DNA of 51,005 bases from an uncultured Clostridium sp. (GTDB lineage: Bacteria > Bacillota > Clostridia > TANB77 > CAG-508): contig CANPOS010000010.1 in the NCBI GenBank assembly GCA_947575745.1, forward strand, positions 1-51,005, given 5' to 3'. The translations under genes were made by a program, and so were the position numbers. Numbering within the stretch: position 1 is the first letter of the stretch; each line of letters begins with the position of its first letter. Below the pieces are notes generated by a model, which saw only the letters and a program-made list of their open reading frames with translations, was not told where the DNA came from and made no database searches. Below are positions 9,212 to 18,957 of this stretch, in pieces.

Positions 9212-9345
9212 GAATAATGATATTTAAAATTAAGTGCAATCGTGAATGTAGAGTAATCAAGCATAGAAATTTTTATAGAATTTCTGCTAAGATTAGCTCG
9301 CCCCAAGCGATAAACGTATTTTAATATCATTATTCTTTTTTAAAT
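9212..9345 (+). ncRNA. Candidate rod-like structured RNA, unknown family
   Basis: An outer stem pairs gaataatgatatttaaaat (9212-9230) with attttaatatcattattc (9318-9335) with only one bulge, followed by a T run. Inside are taatc/gatta and agaaatt/aatttct (9265-9285) stems, separated from the outer stem by a symmetric internal loop of about 22 bases per side. The inner segment has more G and C than the flanks. The rod with a central bubble resembles the general plan of 6S RNA, but no sequence match is claimed. It could also be an elaborate terminator for asnB. Confidence 0.5.
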
Positions 9346-9392
9346 TTCCTTAAATATTGAATTTTCTAATTAAATAAGAATATTAATTTAAT

Positions 9393-11034
9393 ATGAAAAG
9401 AAAAGAAAGAATGAAAAAAAAGAGAACTGAAAATACAGAAGGCTTTATGAAAAGTGTACTTGTACTTATGGTTTCACAAGCATTAATAAAACTTTTAGGT
9501 TTTATATATAGAATATATCTCACAAATAGAGAAGGCTTTGGAGACGAAGGAAATGCTATATATAGTAGTGGGTATCAAATATATGCACTTTTACTTACAA
9601 TATCATCAATAGGAGTACCAAATGCCATATCAAAACTTGTATCAGAAAAAGTAGCAATAGGAGATGACAAAGGAGCGCATAGGATATTTAAAGTAGCACT
9701 TATCACCTTTGGACTAATAGGATTAACAGGAACAATGATATTGTTTTTGGAAGCACGGATATATTGCAAAAATAATATTACAGATACCAGAAGCGGAACT
9801 TACATTAGTTGCATTAGCACCTGCAATATTCTTTGTAACTATCGCATCAGTTATAAGAGGATATTTTAATGGAAAAAATAAAATATCTGCAACAGCTAAA
9901 TCACAAACATTAGAACAAATATTTAAAACAGTATTAACGATTGTAATGGTAGAGCTTATAGTATTATTTTATGGAACTAACATAAGTGTAATGGCAGCAG
10001 GAGCAAATCTTGCAACAACATTGTCTGTATTATTAAGTTTTGGATATTTATCAATATACTACAAAATATATAGAAAAGAAATAAAAAGAGAAAAAACAAA
10101 ATACAAAAGAGAAAGAGTATTAAAAATTGTAAAAGATATATTATTTGTATCTATTCCAATAACACTCAGTTCAATAATGTCTACATTAAATAAAAACATA
10201 GACTCCATTACAGTAGTTAGAGGATTAAAAAAATTTTTGTCAGAAGGAAATGCAAAATTACAATATGGTATATTAAGCGGAAAAGTAGATACACTAATAA
10301 CATTACCGCTTTCATTTAATATTGCATTTGCAACAGCATTAGTTCCAGCTATATCAGGGACAATTGCAAAAGGAGATAAAGAAAAAGCAGCAAAAAGAAT
10401 ATCATTTTCATTATTAGTTACAATTCTTATAGGATTACCATGCACATTTGGAATGATAGTATTTGCACAGCCAATACTTAATTTATTATTTCCTAATGCT
10501 ACAAATGGAGAGATGCTACTTCAAATAAGTGCAGTAACAATAATTTTTTCGGTACTTGCACAAACAGTAAATGGAGCATTACAAGGACTAGGAAAAATAA
10601 TGATACCTGCAATATCTTCTTTTATAGGATTGATAATAAAACTTATATCAAATATTATTCTAATACAAATACCAGAAATAGGAGTAAATGGTGCAGCGAT
10701 AGGATCTATAATAAATAACATTGTAGCATTTATAATTAGCTTTATTATGCTCATCAAAACGATAAAACTAGATATGAAACCCATGAAATTTATAATAAAA
10801 CCTTTATTTGCAACAATAATTATGTGTTTATGTTCATATACTTTATATTATATATTAATAACTAAAGATATACCAGAAAGAATAGTTACTATAATATCAC
10901 TCATATTTGCAATGGGAATTTATGGTGTAAGTATAATAATTTTAAAAATATTTGATAAAGAAGAGTTTAGCATGATACCATATGGGGACAAAATACAAAA
11001 CACACTTAAAAAGCTTGGCATAAGCGGGACATAG
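9393..11034 (+). CDS. SpoVB/MurJ-like polysaccharide flippase, joined by +1 shift
   Basis: About 546 residues result from reading 9393-9755, skipping C at 9756 and continuing from 9757. Without the shift the frame closes after about 158 residues. With it, the text runs LFLEAGYIAKIILQIP and continues into the membrane segments of the polysaccharide biosynthesis/stage V sporulation protein B family, and the total matches that family's length. Roughly a dozen hydrophobic helices are present. It probably flips a lipid-linked wall or spore-cortex precursor. The ribosome site is weak, so an alternative ATG at 9411 is possible. Confidence 0.87.
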
Positions 11035-11205
11035 ACAATACACTGATGATGACAAAAAGTCAAAAACTTGTAAAATTAACTTGTCTGTAAGGAAAAATTA
11101 AAAAAATTAAAATAAAAAAGAAGGATTTTATAGAAATTTGACGAATATTAGATAATGTAGGTGGTTATAATCTACATAAACGAAACTTTATAGGAGGTAA
11201 TGTAA

Positions 11206-11481
11206 ATGAACAAATCTGATTTAATCGCAGCTATAGCTGCTAAAACAGGAACAACTAAGAAAAGTGCTGAAGCTTCTTTAAATGCTATGACAGAAATAAT
11301 AACAGAAGCATTAGTAAAAGGAGACAAAGTACAATTAGTTGGATTTGGTTCTTTTGAAGTAAGAAAAAGAGCAGCTAGAAAAGGAAGAAACCCACAAACT
11401 AAAGAAGAAATCAAAATACCAGCATCAAAAGCTCCAGTATTTAAAGCTGGAAAAGCATTAAAAGAATTAGTTAATAAATAA
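11206..11481 (+). CDS. hup: HU-type DNA-binding protein
   Basis: This 91-residue nucleoid protein has the typical start [11 protein letters not shown], the [17 protein letters not shown] strand and the [16 protein letters not shown] arm that binds the DNA minor groove. The length is exact for the family. A strong aggaggt ribosome site lies upstream and a terminator at 11508-11536 follows, so it is probably monocistronic. It is the only histone-like gene seen in the window. Confidence 0.97.
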   Translation: MNKSDLIAAIAAKTGTTKKSAEASLNAMTEIITEALVKGDKVQLVGFGSFEVRKRAARKGRNPQTKEEIKIPASKAPVFKAGKALKELVNK

Positions 11482-11507
11482 AATTTATATATTGGATATA
11501 TAAGAAA

Positions 11508-11536
11508 ATAACCTTCCAAACGGAAGGTTATTTTTA
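11508..11536. terminator. Terminator between hup and the MFS gene
   Basis: A perfect stem of ataaccttcc and ggaaggttat with a T tract. It probably acts for hup and, in reverse, for the convergent transporter gene. Confidence 0.9.
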
Positions 11537-11543
11537 TACTCTA

Positions 11544-12839
11544 TTAATGAACTTCTAAATTAATATCAGATTTATCATATTCTTCAGGTTTTAATCCAAT
11601 TCTTTCTCTCATATAATCTAATGTAAAAACAAATGCAACAGCAAATACACAACCGATAAGTACTACTGCAAAAGAAGTTAACATACAATTTAACATAAGA
11701 GAAGCTATCCAATAAACTATGGTTGTAAATAAAGCTTCTATAAGAGTACAAGCAGAATAAATTTTTGAAGACATACTAGGAGAAGAAAAACTATTTAAGT
11801 ATCTTTTCTGTAAAGTATAGTAAGGTGCCTTAACCATACTCCAAATACAATAAATAGTCACTATTATAGCAAATGTTATATTAGTATTCTTTATAATTAT
11901 TGTAGAAAGCCCAGCAATAATCATAGAAATTGAAAAAGTCAAAGAAAAGAAAGTAAGAACTTTATTTCTAAGTTTTTTATGGAAGAAATCCTGATGTTTA
12001 GCCGAAATGGCAGCAACAAATGTAAGTAAGAAGTTGATAATACCAAAATACTCCTCTTTTACACCAATTTCTACAAGAAGACTATTAGAAAGAACACCAC
12101 GAACAGTTATAATAGCCGCATAAAATCCACAGAATAAAAGCAAAGCCTTTAATCTGTTAGACTTAAAAATACTCTTAAAAGCGGTTTTTAAATTACTAAT
12201 ATATTCTCTAAAACTTCCAGTTTCTTCAAGTTTAACTTTGTTAGATTTACTTTCATAAGGCAAAAATTTATATGATAATATTATTGAAATAATTGTAAAT
12301 ATAAAACATATAAACATTGGTAAATAATTATTAAAAACAAATAAAAATCCACAAGCAATCGCAGTAAAGGCATCAACATAGTAATATAAAGAAGAACCTT
12401 TTGCATCAATATTAGTAAAAACTGCTCTTGGTTTTTCCTTATAAGAAACACATTCATTAAGTAAAGCAGGTTCACAAATAGATTTTATAGAAAAACCAAT
12501 AGCCATAAATAAATTAGAAATTATTAACGCTGAAAGCCCATTTCCTAAAATTAAAAATAAAATACACATACTAATAAAGATATTTCCAAGTATTAGAGCT
12601 TTTCTTTTACCCATAATTTCTACTATATTAACGCAAGGTATTTGGAAAAGTACTTTAAATATGTAATAAAAAGAATCTCCAAAAAGTATAGTAGATGCAG
12701 AAAGTCCTTTAGCCTGTGTCCAAAATAAGAAACTAATGGAATAATAAAATAATAAATCCCATGAAAACATTTTATATATAGGAAATAATTTAGAATTATA
12801 AGTTTTTGCTTTTATAATTTTTTCTTCTGTTAGTTCCAT
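11544..12839 (-). CDS. MFS family transporter
   Basis: This 431-residue integral membrane protein has about twelve hydrophobic helices, a major-facilitator layout with a charged central loop (about 195-215) and an IMGKRKALILGN segment resembling the family's loop 2-3 motif. The ribosome site tggagg lies upstream. The substrate cannot be told from sequence. It converges on hup and shares its terminator. The frame is intact. Confidence 0.8.
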   Translation of the reverse strand: MELTEEKIIKAKTYNSKLFPIYKMFSWDLLFYYSISFLFWTQAKGLSASTILFGDSFYYIFKVLFQIPCVNIVEIMGKRKALILGNIFISMCILFLILGNGLSALIISNLFMAIGFSIKSICEPALLNECVSYKEKPRAVFTNIDAKGSSLYYYVDAFTAIACGFLFVFNNYLPMFICFIFTIISIILSYKFLPYESKSNKVKLEETGSFREYISNLKTAFKSIFKSNRLKALLLFCGFYAAIITVRGVLSNSLLVEIGVKEEYFGIINFLLTFVAAISAKHQDFFHKKLRNKVLTFFSLTFSISMIIAGLSTIIIKNTNITFAIIVTIYCIWSMVKAPYYTLQKRYLNSFSSPSMSSKIYSACTLIEALFTTIVYWIASLMLNCMLTSFAVVLIGCVFAVAFVFTLDYMRERIGLKPEEYDKSDINLEVH

Positions 12840-12989
12840 TTAAATCCTCCATATCATTAGTAAATAATTTGTTTAATTATATAATAAACATAAATGTTTG
12901 TAAATATAGTTTGACAAAAATAGTAGGTATTTGATAGAATAAAATTGTTAAAAAACAATTTAGGTTTATACCAAAAAGGAATGTAATTA

Positions 12990-13497
12990 ATGATGCTTAT
13001 ATATCCTGATAAATATTTAAAAAATGTAAAAGAAATAACAATAGAATTATTAAGAGAAAACAATATAAAAGCACTTATTTTAGATGTAGATAATACATTA
13101 ATAGACTTTAATAGAAAGATTTTGGAAGGTACAGAAGAATGGTGCTTTAATTTAAAAAAACAGGGAATACAGTTCTATATTTTATCAAATACAAATAAAA
13201 TTCAAAAAGTAGAAAAAGTATCAAAAACATTAGATATACCTTATATAACTTTTGCTAAAAAACCTTTAAAAACAGGATTTAAAAAGATACAAAAAATACT
13301 TGAAATAGAAAATTCAAGAGAGATTGCGGTTGCTCGGAGATCAAATTTTTACAGATGTAATAGGAGCAAAGAGGTCTAAAATGTATTCAATACTAACAGA
13401 ACCATTAGATAAAAAAGATATACTAATAACAAAGATAAAGAGACCAATAGAAGAAGCTATTATTAGAAGATACTTAAAAAAACGTGGGGGGAAATAG
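12990..13497 (+). CDS. yqeG: YqeG-family HAD phosphatase, joined by +1 shift
   Basis: Reading 12990-13334, skipping C at 13335 and continuing from 13336 gives about 168 residues, the usual length. HAD motif I is DVDNTL, motif II is LSNT and the motif III lysine is in KKPLK. Motif IV, GDQIFTDV, appears only after the shift and contains the acidic residues that hold magnesium. Without the shift the protein would end soon after IAVAR with no motif IV. It overlaps or abuts the prepilin peptidase gene. Either of two adjacent ATGs (12990, 12993) could be the start. Confidence 0.9.
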
Positions 13498-13499
13498 AA

Positions 13500-14234
13500 A
13501 TGTACTTAAACAATATACATATACTATATTATGTTTTATTTGTAATATTAGGAGTAATCTCAAGTCAGATTACAGCATGGTGTATAAAGAGAATGCCAGA
13601 GCACCAAAAGGTTATAACGAAAGACTTTTTTAAGGAATTTAAGATAAATTATATACTAATGGCAATAACAGTAATAATATACTTAATACTATTACTATTA
13701 TATGGAATAAAAAATCAATTTTTACAAAACTTGCAATTAATAAAATATACAATACTTACACCAATGCTAATTATAGCATTAGTAGTAGATTATAAATATC
13801 AAATAATACCCAATAGACTTAATCTAACAATATTTGAGGTAGGACTAGTATTTGCTTTTATTTCAGGATTATATAGTATGAACTTAATAACAAATGCACT
13901 TCTTGGAATGATTTTTGGAGGAGGAGTATTTTTAATAATCACATTAATAGGTGGACTTGTTGCAGGAAAAGAAGCAATGGGATTTGGAGATGTAAAATTT
14001 ATGGGAGCTTTAGGATTATATTTTGGCATAACAAATATTATTGCAATATCACTAATGGCATTCCTTTTTGCAGCAGTCATAAGTATATTCTTACTTGCAA
14101 CAAAAATAAAGAAAAAAAGCGAATATATCCCATTTGGTCCATTTATAGTAATAGCAAGCTTTGTGAGTATACTAGTTCCATTTGAATATATATTTATAGC
14201 ATTAGCAAAGATTTTTACACTAGGAATGTATTAA
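13500..14234 (+). CDS. Prepilin peptidase, A24 family
   Basis: This 244-residue polytopic aspartyl protease removes class III leader peptides from prepilins at the inner face of the membrane. The two catalytic aspartates fit VDYKYQIIPN and the conserved GFGDVKFMGALG, with PFGPFI near the end. It starts two bases after yqeG. The four pilin-like genes in this window (16239, 31757, 33946, 42722) encode the leader type it should cut. The N-terminal cytoplasmic part is short and lacks the zinc-binding methylase domain found in many PilD proteins. Confidence 0.88.
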   Translation: MYLNNIHILYYVLFVILGVISSQITAWCIKRMPEHQKVITKDFFKEFKINYILMAITVIIYLILLLLYGIKNQFLQNLQLIKYTILTPMLIIALVVDYKYQIIPNRLNLTIFEVGLVFAFISGLYSMNLITNALLGMIFGGGVFLIITLIGGLVAGKEAMGFGDVKFMGALGLYFGITNIIAISLMAFLFAAVISIFLLATKIKKKSEYIPFGPFIVIASFVSILVPFEYIFIALAKIFTLGMY

Positions 14235-14255
14235 AATGAGAGGAGAGTTTTGTGT

Positions 14256-15322
14256 ATGAATGAAAGATTAAGATGGATTAGAAATAATCTAAAATCACAA
14301 AACATACAAGGAATGATAATATCAAATCCAGTAAATATAAAATACTTAACTAATATAGAAGCAGAAGGAATTTTGCTTTTAACTTTAAGAGAAAACATAT
14401 ATATTACAGATGAAAGATATTTAGAGGCAGTAAGAAGAACTTTAACAATAGATGATGAAATAATAGTAACAAATGTAAGAGATCTATCAGCAGAAGATTA
14501 TGAAAACTATTTTATGTTTTGTGAAAATGTAGGATTTGAAGAAAACTATGTAACATATGCAACATACAAAGAATTCATGCACAAATATAAAATAAACCAA
14601 TTAGTAGAAACAGAAGGGATAATAGAAAAGCAAAGACATATAAAAGACGAAGAAGAAATATCATATATAAAAAAAGCATGTGAGATTACTGATAATTGTT
14701 TTTCACATATTTTAAAATATATAAAAAAAGGAATGACAGAAAAGCAAATAGCAAATGAAATAGAGAGATATTTTAAAGAAAATGGAGCAGAAGGACTAAG
14801 CTTTGACACAATAGTTGCATCAGGCAAAAATTCTTCTATGCCACATGCAGTTCCAACAGAAAAACAAATAGAAGAAGGAGACGTAATTACAATAGACATG
14901 GGCTGTAAATACAAAGGTTATTGTTCAGATATGACAAGAACAATATTCGTTGGAGAAGTAGAAGAACATACTAAAAAAGTATATGAACTAGTCCTAAAAA
15001 ATCAAAAACTTGCATTATCTCAAATGCTAGATGGACAAACAATAAAACTAATTTCAAAAATTGTAGAAGGAAACTTCAAAATGAATGGATTTGAACTTAT
15101 GCATGCACTTCGGACATGGAGTAGGACTAGAAGTTCATGAAGGACCAGTAATTCATTCTAGAAATGAGAAAGCTCTAAAAATAGGTATGGTGGTAACAGA
15201 CGAACCTGGTATATACATACCAGGAAACTTTGGAATAAGAATTGAGGATACAGTTCTTATTACAGAAAAACGGTGCAGAAACACTTACAAAATCAACTAA
15301 GGATTGTTATATAATAAAGTAG
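14256..15322 (+). CDS. Xaa-Pro peptidase (M24), joined by two +1 shifts
   Basis: Skipping C at 15111 and again at 15271 yields about 354 residues, the family norm. Metal ligands fall in [16 protein letters not shown] (before the first site), then [20 protein letters not shown] and RIEDTVLIT, all of which need the first shift. The second shift replaces a wrong tail by [13 protein letters not shown], the usual C terminus. The family removes N-terminal residues preceding proline. The start at 14256 is set by gaggagag. The gene end overlaps the convergent gene by 26 bases. Confidence 0.92.
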
Positions 15323-15842
15323 AAGTAGGAATGTAATAATCATCAGGAGGATAGACATAAGAATCTGTTGGCTTTGTAGTTTGTTCAATCGACGTTACTT
15401 CTATAATGGGTATATCTCCATGATAATACCCTTTTTTTATTTCTCCAGTTACATTAACCCAAGTTCCATCTTCAAAGTTGCTTGAATTATCATTATGACA
15501 TAAAAATCCAACAATTAAAGTTTGAAGATCAGAAGTTACAATCATATCACGAGCAAGTACAAATTCATCATCTTGGAAGTCATAAACTCTATAAATATAT
15601 CCTGAAAAACTAATTTTTTGTCCAATATATGTATCCAAATTCTCGTGAACAGCCTTTAAAATGTTAGTATAATTAGTAGAATTTATAGTATAAACTTCAT
15701 TAGAATTAGGCTGGGCAGAAGAATTGCTTGAAAAAGTCTTGAAAATTGAAATACCAGTCATAACTAAAGCTACAACAATAATCAAAAATAAAATTATCTT
15801 AAAAATCTTACCAGAACTAAATTTTATATTATAAACAAACAT
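15297..15842 (-). CDS. Membrane-anchored DUF1980/YcgQ-like protein
   Basis: About 181 residues, with one N-terminal membrane helix (about 9-33), a serine/asparagine linker and a C-terminal beta-rich domain with [32 protein letters not shown] and WVNVTGEI. These resemble the C-terminal domain of YcgQ (TIGR03943/DUF1980), which usually pairs with a permease; no partner permease is next to it here. The start at 15842 follows aaaggag; upstream codons in frame are not favoured. Confidence 0.6.
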   Translation of the reverse strand: MFVYNIKFSSGKIFKIILFLIIVVALVMTGISIFKTFSSNSSAQPNSNEVYTINSTNYTNILKAVHENLDTYIGQKISFSGYIYRVYDFQDDEFVLARDMIVTSDLQTLIVGFLCHNDNSSNFEDGTWVNVTGEIKKGYYHGDIPIIEVTSIEQTTKPTDSYVYPPDDYYIPTSTLLYNNP

Positions 15843-15911
15843 AAACAAAACTCCTTTTACCAAATACTATGAAAAAGGAAAAAGAAATAGAACTAAAAGC
15901 TTGAAGAAATA

Positions 15912-16109
15912 ATGTTTTCTTTGGAGTCTTCTCTTGGACGGTTCGAAAAGCCAGATAAAGTAAAAAAGTTAGAAAAAGTACATAGATGTGAATGTGTAGG
16001 TAAAAGTGAATATAACAAGGATGAAACAGAAAGAAGACAGATAATTGATACATTAACAAAATACTATGTAACAGAATATCAAGGGCAAATAGAGAGATGT
16101 AAGAAATAG
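15912..16109 (+). CDS. Doubtful 65-residue ORF with an unshifted CGG
   Basis: An open frame with many charged residues and several cysteines (RCECVGKS). The ribosome site is weak. It contains CGG at 15939 in frame, and here the +1 reading stops after seven more codons while the unshifted frame stays open. It may be non-coding, a gene remnant, or a true exception to the CGG rule. No family is recognised. Confidence 0.25.
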   Translation: MFSLESSLGRFEKPDKVKKLEKVHRCECVGKSEYNKDETERRQIIDTLTKYYVTEYQGQIERCKK

Positions 16110-16238
16110 TGAATTGCCATATTATAATTAAAAATGATAAAAAAGTTATTGACAGTGATAAAACTGATAAGTATAATTAAAGAAGAAAAAATAATACTAA
16201 AAGTAAGAACAAAAGAAGGAAAGAAAAGAGGCAAACAA

Positions 16239-17426
16239 ATGGAAACCAAAAAAGAGCAAAAAAGGACTTGGAACAAAGGGGAAAAAGGAATAACATTAGT
16301 AGCATTAATCATAACAATAATAATACTAGTAATCTTGGCAGCAATATCCATAAATGCAGTATATAATTCAAGAATAGTGAATTATGCAATAAATGGAACA
16401 ATGAATTATGCAGGAGAAGGAATAAAAGAAAACAAAGTACTAGAAGGGACAGAAAGTCTAATAGAAAGTGCGGTAAAAGAATTAGAAAAGATAAGAGGAG
16501 GAGAAACAAGTCCAACACCAAACCCACCAACACCACCAGAAACGCCAATAGGATTAACGAAAGAAGAATTAAGTCAAGACACAATGATAGGAAAATATGT
16601 AGATTATAAACCACAAGGAACAGACTATACAGTAGAAGGAACATATTCAGGAACAGGCTCAAATCAAACATTTGCAAAAAATGACGATATGAAATGGAGA
16701 ATATGGGGAGTAGAAGAGAATAAGTTACTACTAATATCAGAAACATTAGCAGGAAATATAGCGTTACAAGGAGCAGAAGGATATAACAATGCAGTAAAAA
16801 TATTAAATGATGCATGTAGCACTGCCTATGGAAATAGTAGTTATGGAAGTGCAATAAAAGTAAGAAGTATAAATCAAGATGATATAGATAAAGTAACAAA
16901 CATGACAACAGATGCACAAAGGAAGGCAGTAAACTCAAGTTATGGAAGTTCATATACACCAAGTAATTATCAATGGCCAAATATCTATGGACAAGAACCA
17001 GGAAAAACAGGGGGAGGAAGCTTAGATAGGAGTAGTCAGAGTAGTTGGTATATAGGAACAACAAATTCAAGCTTTACAGGAAAATGGACACATTATAGTT
17101 ACAGTATATCAAGTTATGCAACAAATTCAATGTATTATGCGCTACTAACAAATATGAGCGCAAGCTCAACTAGTGGAACGACGTCACACACTGCGTATTG
17201 GGTTGCTTCGCGCTGTGTCGGTATTGACCACATCCGTGCGTATTTCAACGTGTTCGTTGTGGGCGGCGGTATCGTGAACTACACCTGGTTGTATTACTCG
17301 GGTGGTAGCCCGAACAGCCCTGCCTTTGCGGTGCGCCCAGTAGTTGAAGTTAATCTAGACTCCATTGCAATCGGAGGCACTGGTTCAGGGACAGGTGAAG
17401 ATCCATATTCAATGGTAAAAAAATAG
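16239..17426 (+). CDS. Pilin-like protein with DGR-type variable C terminus
   Basis: This 395-residue protein starts METKKE, followed by a prepilin signal GITLVALIITIIILVIL and a pilin-like helix (VVYNSRI-type motif, INGTMNYAGEG). A Thr/Pro linker near 125-140 leads to a large ectodomain ending with the sequence pattern of DGR targets: YWVASR, a run of hypervariable positions, and AVRPVVEVNL. Codons from about 17170 to 17345 are strikingly poor in A and rich in G/C, unlike the rest of the gene, as expected after adenine-directed mutagenesis. No reverse transcriptase or template repeat is in the window. The start is chosen for the family's METKK leader. Confidence 0.8.
   Translation: METKKEQKRTWNKGEKGITLVALIITIIILVILAAISINAVYNSRIVNYAINGTMNYAGEGIKENKVLEGTESLIESAVKELEKIRGGETSPTPNPPTPPETPIGLTKEELSQDTMIGKYVDYKPQGTDYTVEGTYSGTGSNQTFAKNDDMKWRIWGVEENKLLLISETLAGNIALQGAEGYNNAVKILNDACSTAYGNSSYGSAIKVRSINQDDIDKVTNMTTDAQRKAVNSSYGSSYTPSNYQWPNIYGQEPGKTGGGSLDRSSQSSWYIGTTNSSFTGKWTHYSYSISSYATNSMYYALLTNMSASSTSGTTSHTAYWVASRCVGIDHIRAYFNVFVVGGGIVNYTWLYYSGGSPNSPAFAVRPVVEVNLDSIAIGGTGSGTGEDPYSMVKK
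17170..17345 (+). other. Probable DGR variable region (VR)
   Basis: Adenine is rare on the coding strand here although it is the commonest base elsewhere. Many codons are NNC or NNT between fixed residues such as YF-NV, G-V, LY-S-G and RPVV. This pattern matches AAC/AAT template codons randomised by an adenine-mutagenising reverse transcriptase. The end of the region, RPVVEVNL, is the usual conserved boundary. Confidence 0.7.
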
Positions 17427-17489
17427 AAAAGCATAAGTATAAGAAATATTGTAGAAACTAGAGGAGGAGTTAACATCCTTATTTTTTTA

Positions 17490-17585
17490 TTGAATAGGAA
17501 AATCAACTTTTTTGGCTATAGCTTGCGGGTTAGCAAGCGTCAATAGACAAAAAACATTAATTTCCTATTCAAAAAGGTTAATTTA
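17490..17585. other. Inverted repeat with internal hairpin downstream of the DGR target
   Basis: The arms ttgaataggaaa and tttcctattcaa enclose a hairpin gcttgc/gcaagc. It may be a long terminator or a small RNA. The rest of the 17427-18654 interval holds a terminator at 17910, AT-rich palindromes and a structured block at 18400. No convincing protein gene is visible there. Confidence 0.35.
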
Positions 17586-17909
17586 CCTTGGACTGTGTAA
17601 TAATTGCGAAGCGATTTTGCACATGTGTGTCGAAAGCTTTGCTTTTGCTAACGCACAATTTTATTATAGATTTTTAAAATATAAAAACCTATCAATTTTG
17701 TCAAGTTTAGAGTAGTCTAAAAAGTGGCTTGTAGACTAAGTTTGAAAGATTATATAAGAATGTAACAAAACATATAAAAATGATAACGTACTATGCACGA
17801 ACTATGCACAACTGATGAAATAATATGCAGATGAGATGATACACTCATCATTTTGGTTTATTACATTAAAGTAAGAACGGAAACTAGGTAAGTGAATTAT
17901 TGAAGAATT

Positions 17910-17949
17910 GGAAAATGCCCCTTTGTAGTTGTCGGGGCATTTTCCTTAT
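17910..17949 (+). terminator. Terminator in the left flank of the mobile element
   Basis: A perfect stem of gaaaatgcccc and ggggcattttc with a 12-base loop and trailing T residues. Confidence 0.8.
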
Positions 17950-18224
17950 ACAGTAATTAAAGTTAATACATTTCATCATAAAAATAATGTTGGGGAAATT
18001 GGGGAAAAATTTTAAAAAAGTATTTTTCAAAATATATGAATTATAAGTTGGGGGTTTTGGGTAAAAATTGTATAGAAAAAATTTTTTAAAAATAAAATGC
18101 TATTCCATATTCTGTATTCTTTAAATTACATATTTCTATAATATATATATATATTGAAGTTAATTAGTGTCATATATATATTAGAAGTTAAACACTATCT
18201 CAAATATATTACATATATACATTA

Positions 18225-18262
18225 TACATTGATAACTATATTATAATATAGTTATCAATGTA
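18225..18262. repeat. 38-base perfect AT palindrome
   Basis: The sequence is its own reverse complement across 38 bases (arms tacattgataactatatta). It sits between a G-rich tract near 18050 (gttgggggttttgggtaaaa) and its approximate inverted copy near 18345 (ttttaccctaaacccccta). This resembles a replication-origin or protein-binding region of the mobile element. Confidence 0.6.
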
Positions 18263-18399
18263 GTATTAAGTATAAATAATAATAATATAAAAGTAATTAA
18301 ATAAAAGAAAAAGTAATATTTATATAGGTAAAAAAAGTTTTCAAAAATTTTTACCCTAAACCCCCTAAAATAAATAATTAAAATTATTACATATAAAGA

Positions 18400-18515
18400 G
18401 GAGCGTTGGGCGTTAAGCCCATAAGCGACTCCAACTGCAAAGAGAAAAACAAAACCTGCGATATGCACACGAAGTGGGCATAATTCTTGCGAGATTATCG
18501 AGCAAGAATAGCAGG
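18400..18515. ncRNA. Candidate structured RNA or origin structure, unknown family
   Basis: A G+C-richer island in AT-rich DNA. Hairpin one: ggag-cg-gggc pairing with gccc-cg-ctcc (18400-18432). The second unit is closed by cctgc/gcagg (18455-18515) and holds two hairpins, tatgc/gcata and attcttgc/gcaagaat. No ORF covers it. It could be a small RNA or a double-strand or transfer origin of the integrated element. The strand is unknown. Confidence 0.5.
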
Positions 18516-18654
18516 GCTACAAAGAATTACCCTAGAAAGATAATTATAAATAACTGAATATAAAATATTTATTCATTTTTTGCAGTAATCATATACAAAC
18601 AACCGTTCTTGTAGTATAATATATATGGTATATTTTACTAGGAGAGTGTTACAA

Positions 18655-18918
18655 ATGGAGAATAAAGAAATTTTAAATATAATGTATGAACATATTATGA
18701 ACGAACTATCCCCAACTAATGAATATCAAGAATTGCAGAATAGATTAGTTACAGATACTGAAACATTTTTGAAAGTGATAGGAGAACAAAATCGTGAAGA
18801 ATTAAAGAAAATGCAAAATATCATTTATACTATGGGAAATGAACAAGGAAAGCAATTATTCTTTAAAGGCTTTTCACTTGCAGTAAGATTATTTTTAGAA
18901 ACAATAAGCGAAGATTAA
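18655..18918 (+). CDS. Small hypothetical protein of the mobile element
   Basis: This 87-residue, mostly helical protein begins MENKEIL behind aggagag. It has no signal or membrane helix. The C-terminal FFKGFSLAVRLFLE pattern resembles small accessory proteins (DUF6809-like) of clostridial phages and conjugative elements, but this is from memory of the pattern only. A terminator follows immediately. It is the first gene on the left of the element. Confidence 0.7.
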   Translation: MENKEILNIMYEHIMNELSPTNEYQELQNRLVTDTETFLKVIGEQNREELKKMQNIIYTMGNEQGKQLFFKGFSLAVRLFLETISED

Positions 18919-18948
18919 AGAGATACTATGAGCAGTATCTCTTTTTTG
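18919..18948 (+). terminator. Terminator after the 18655 gene
   Basis: The arms agagatact and agtatctct with a seven-base loop and a T6 run. Confidence 0.85.
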
Positions 18949-18957
18949 CATTTTATA

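Noticed and set aside
15930..15960. Possible tRNA T-arm (ggttcgaaaagcc)
   Set aside because: No matching acceptor, D-arm or anticodon arm; the T-stem does not pair. No tRNA gene was found in the window.
17512..17715. 67-residue ORF downstream of the DGR target
   Set aside because: TTG start, no ribosome site, overlaps an inverted repeat and hairpins; more likely non-coding.
17427..18654. DGR template repeat or reverse transcriptase next to the variable region
   Set aside because: No reverse transcriptase ORF and no near-copy of the variable region could be seen on either strand in this window.
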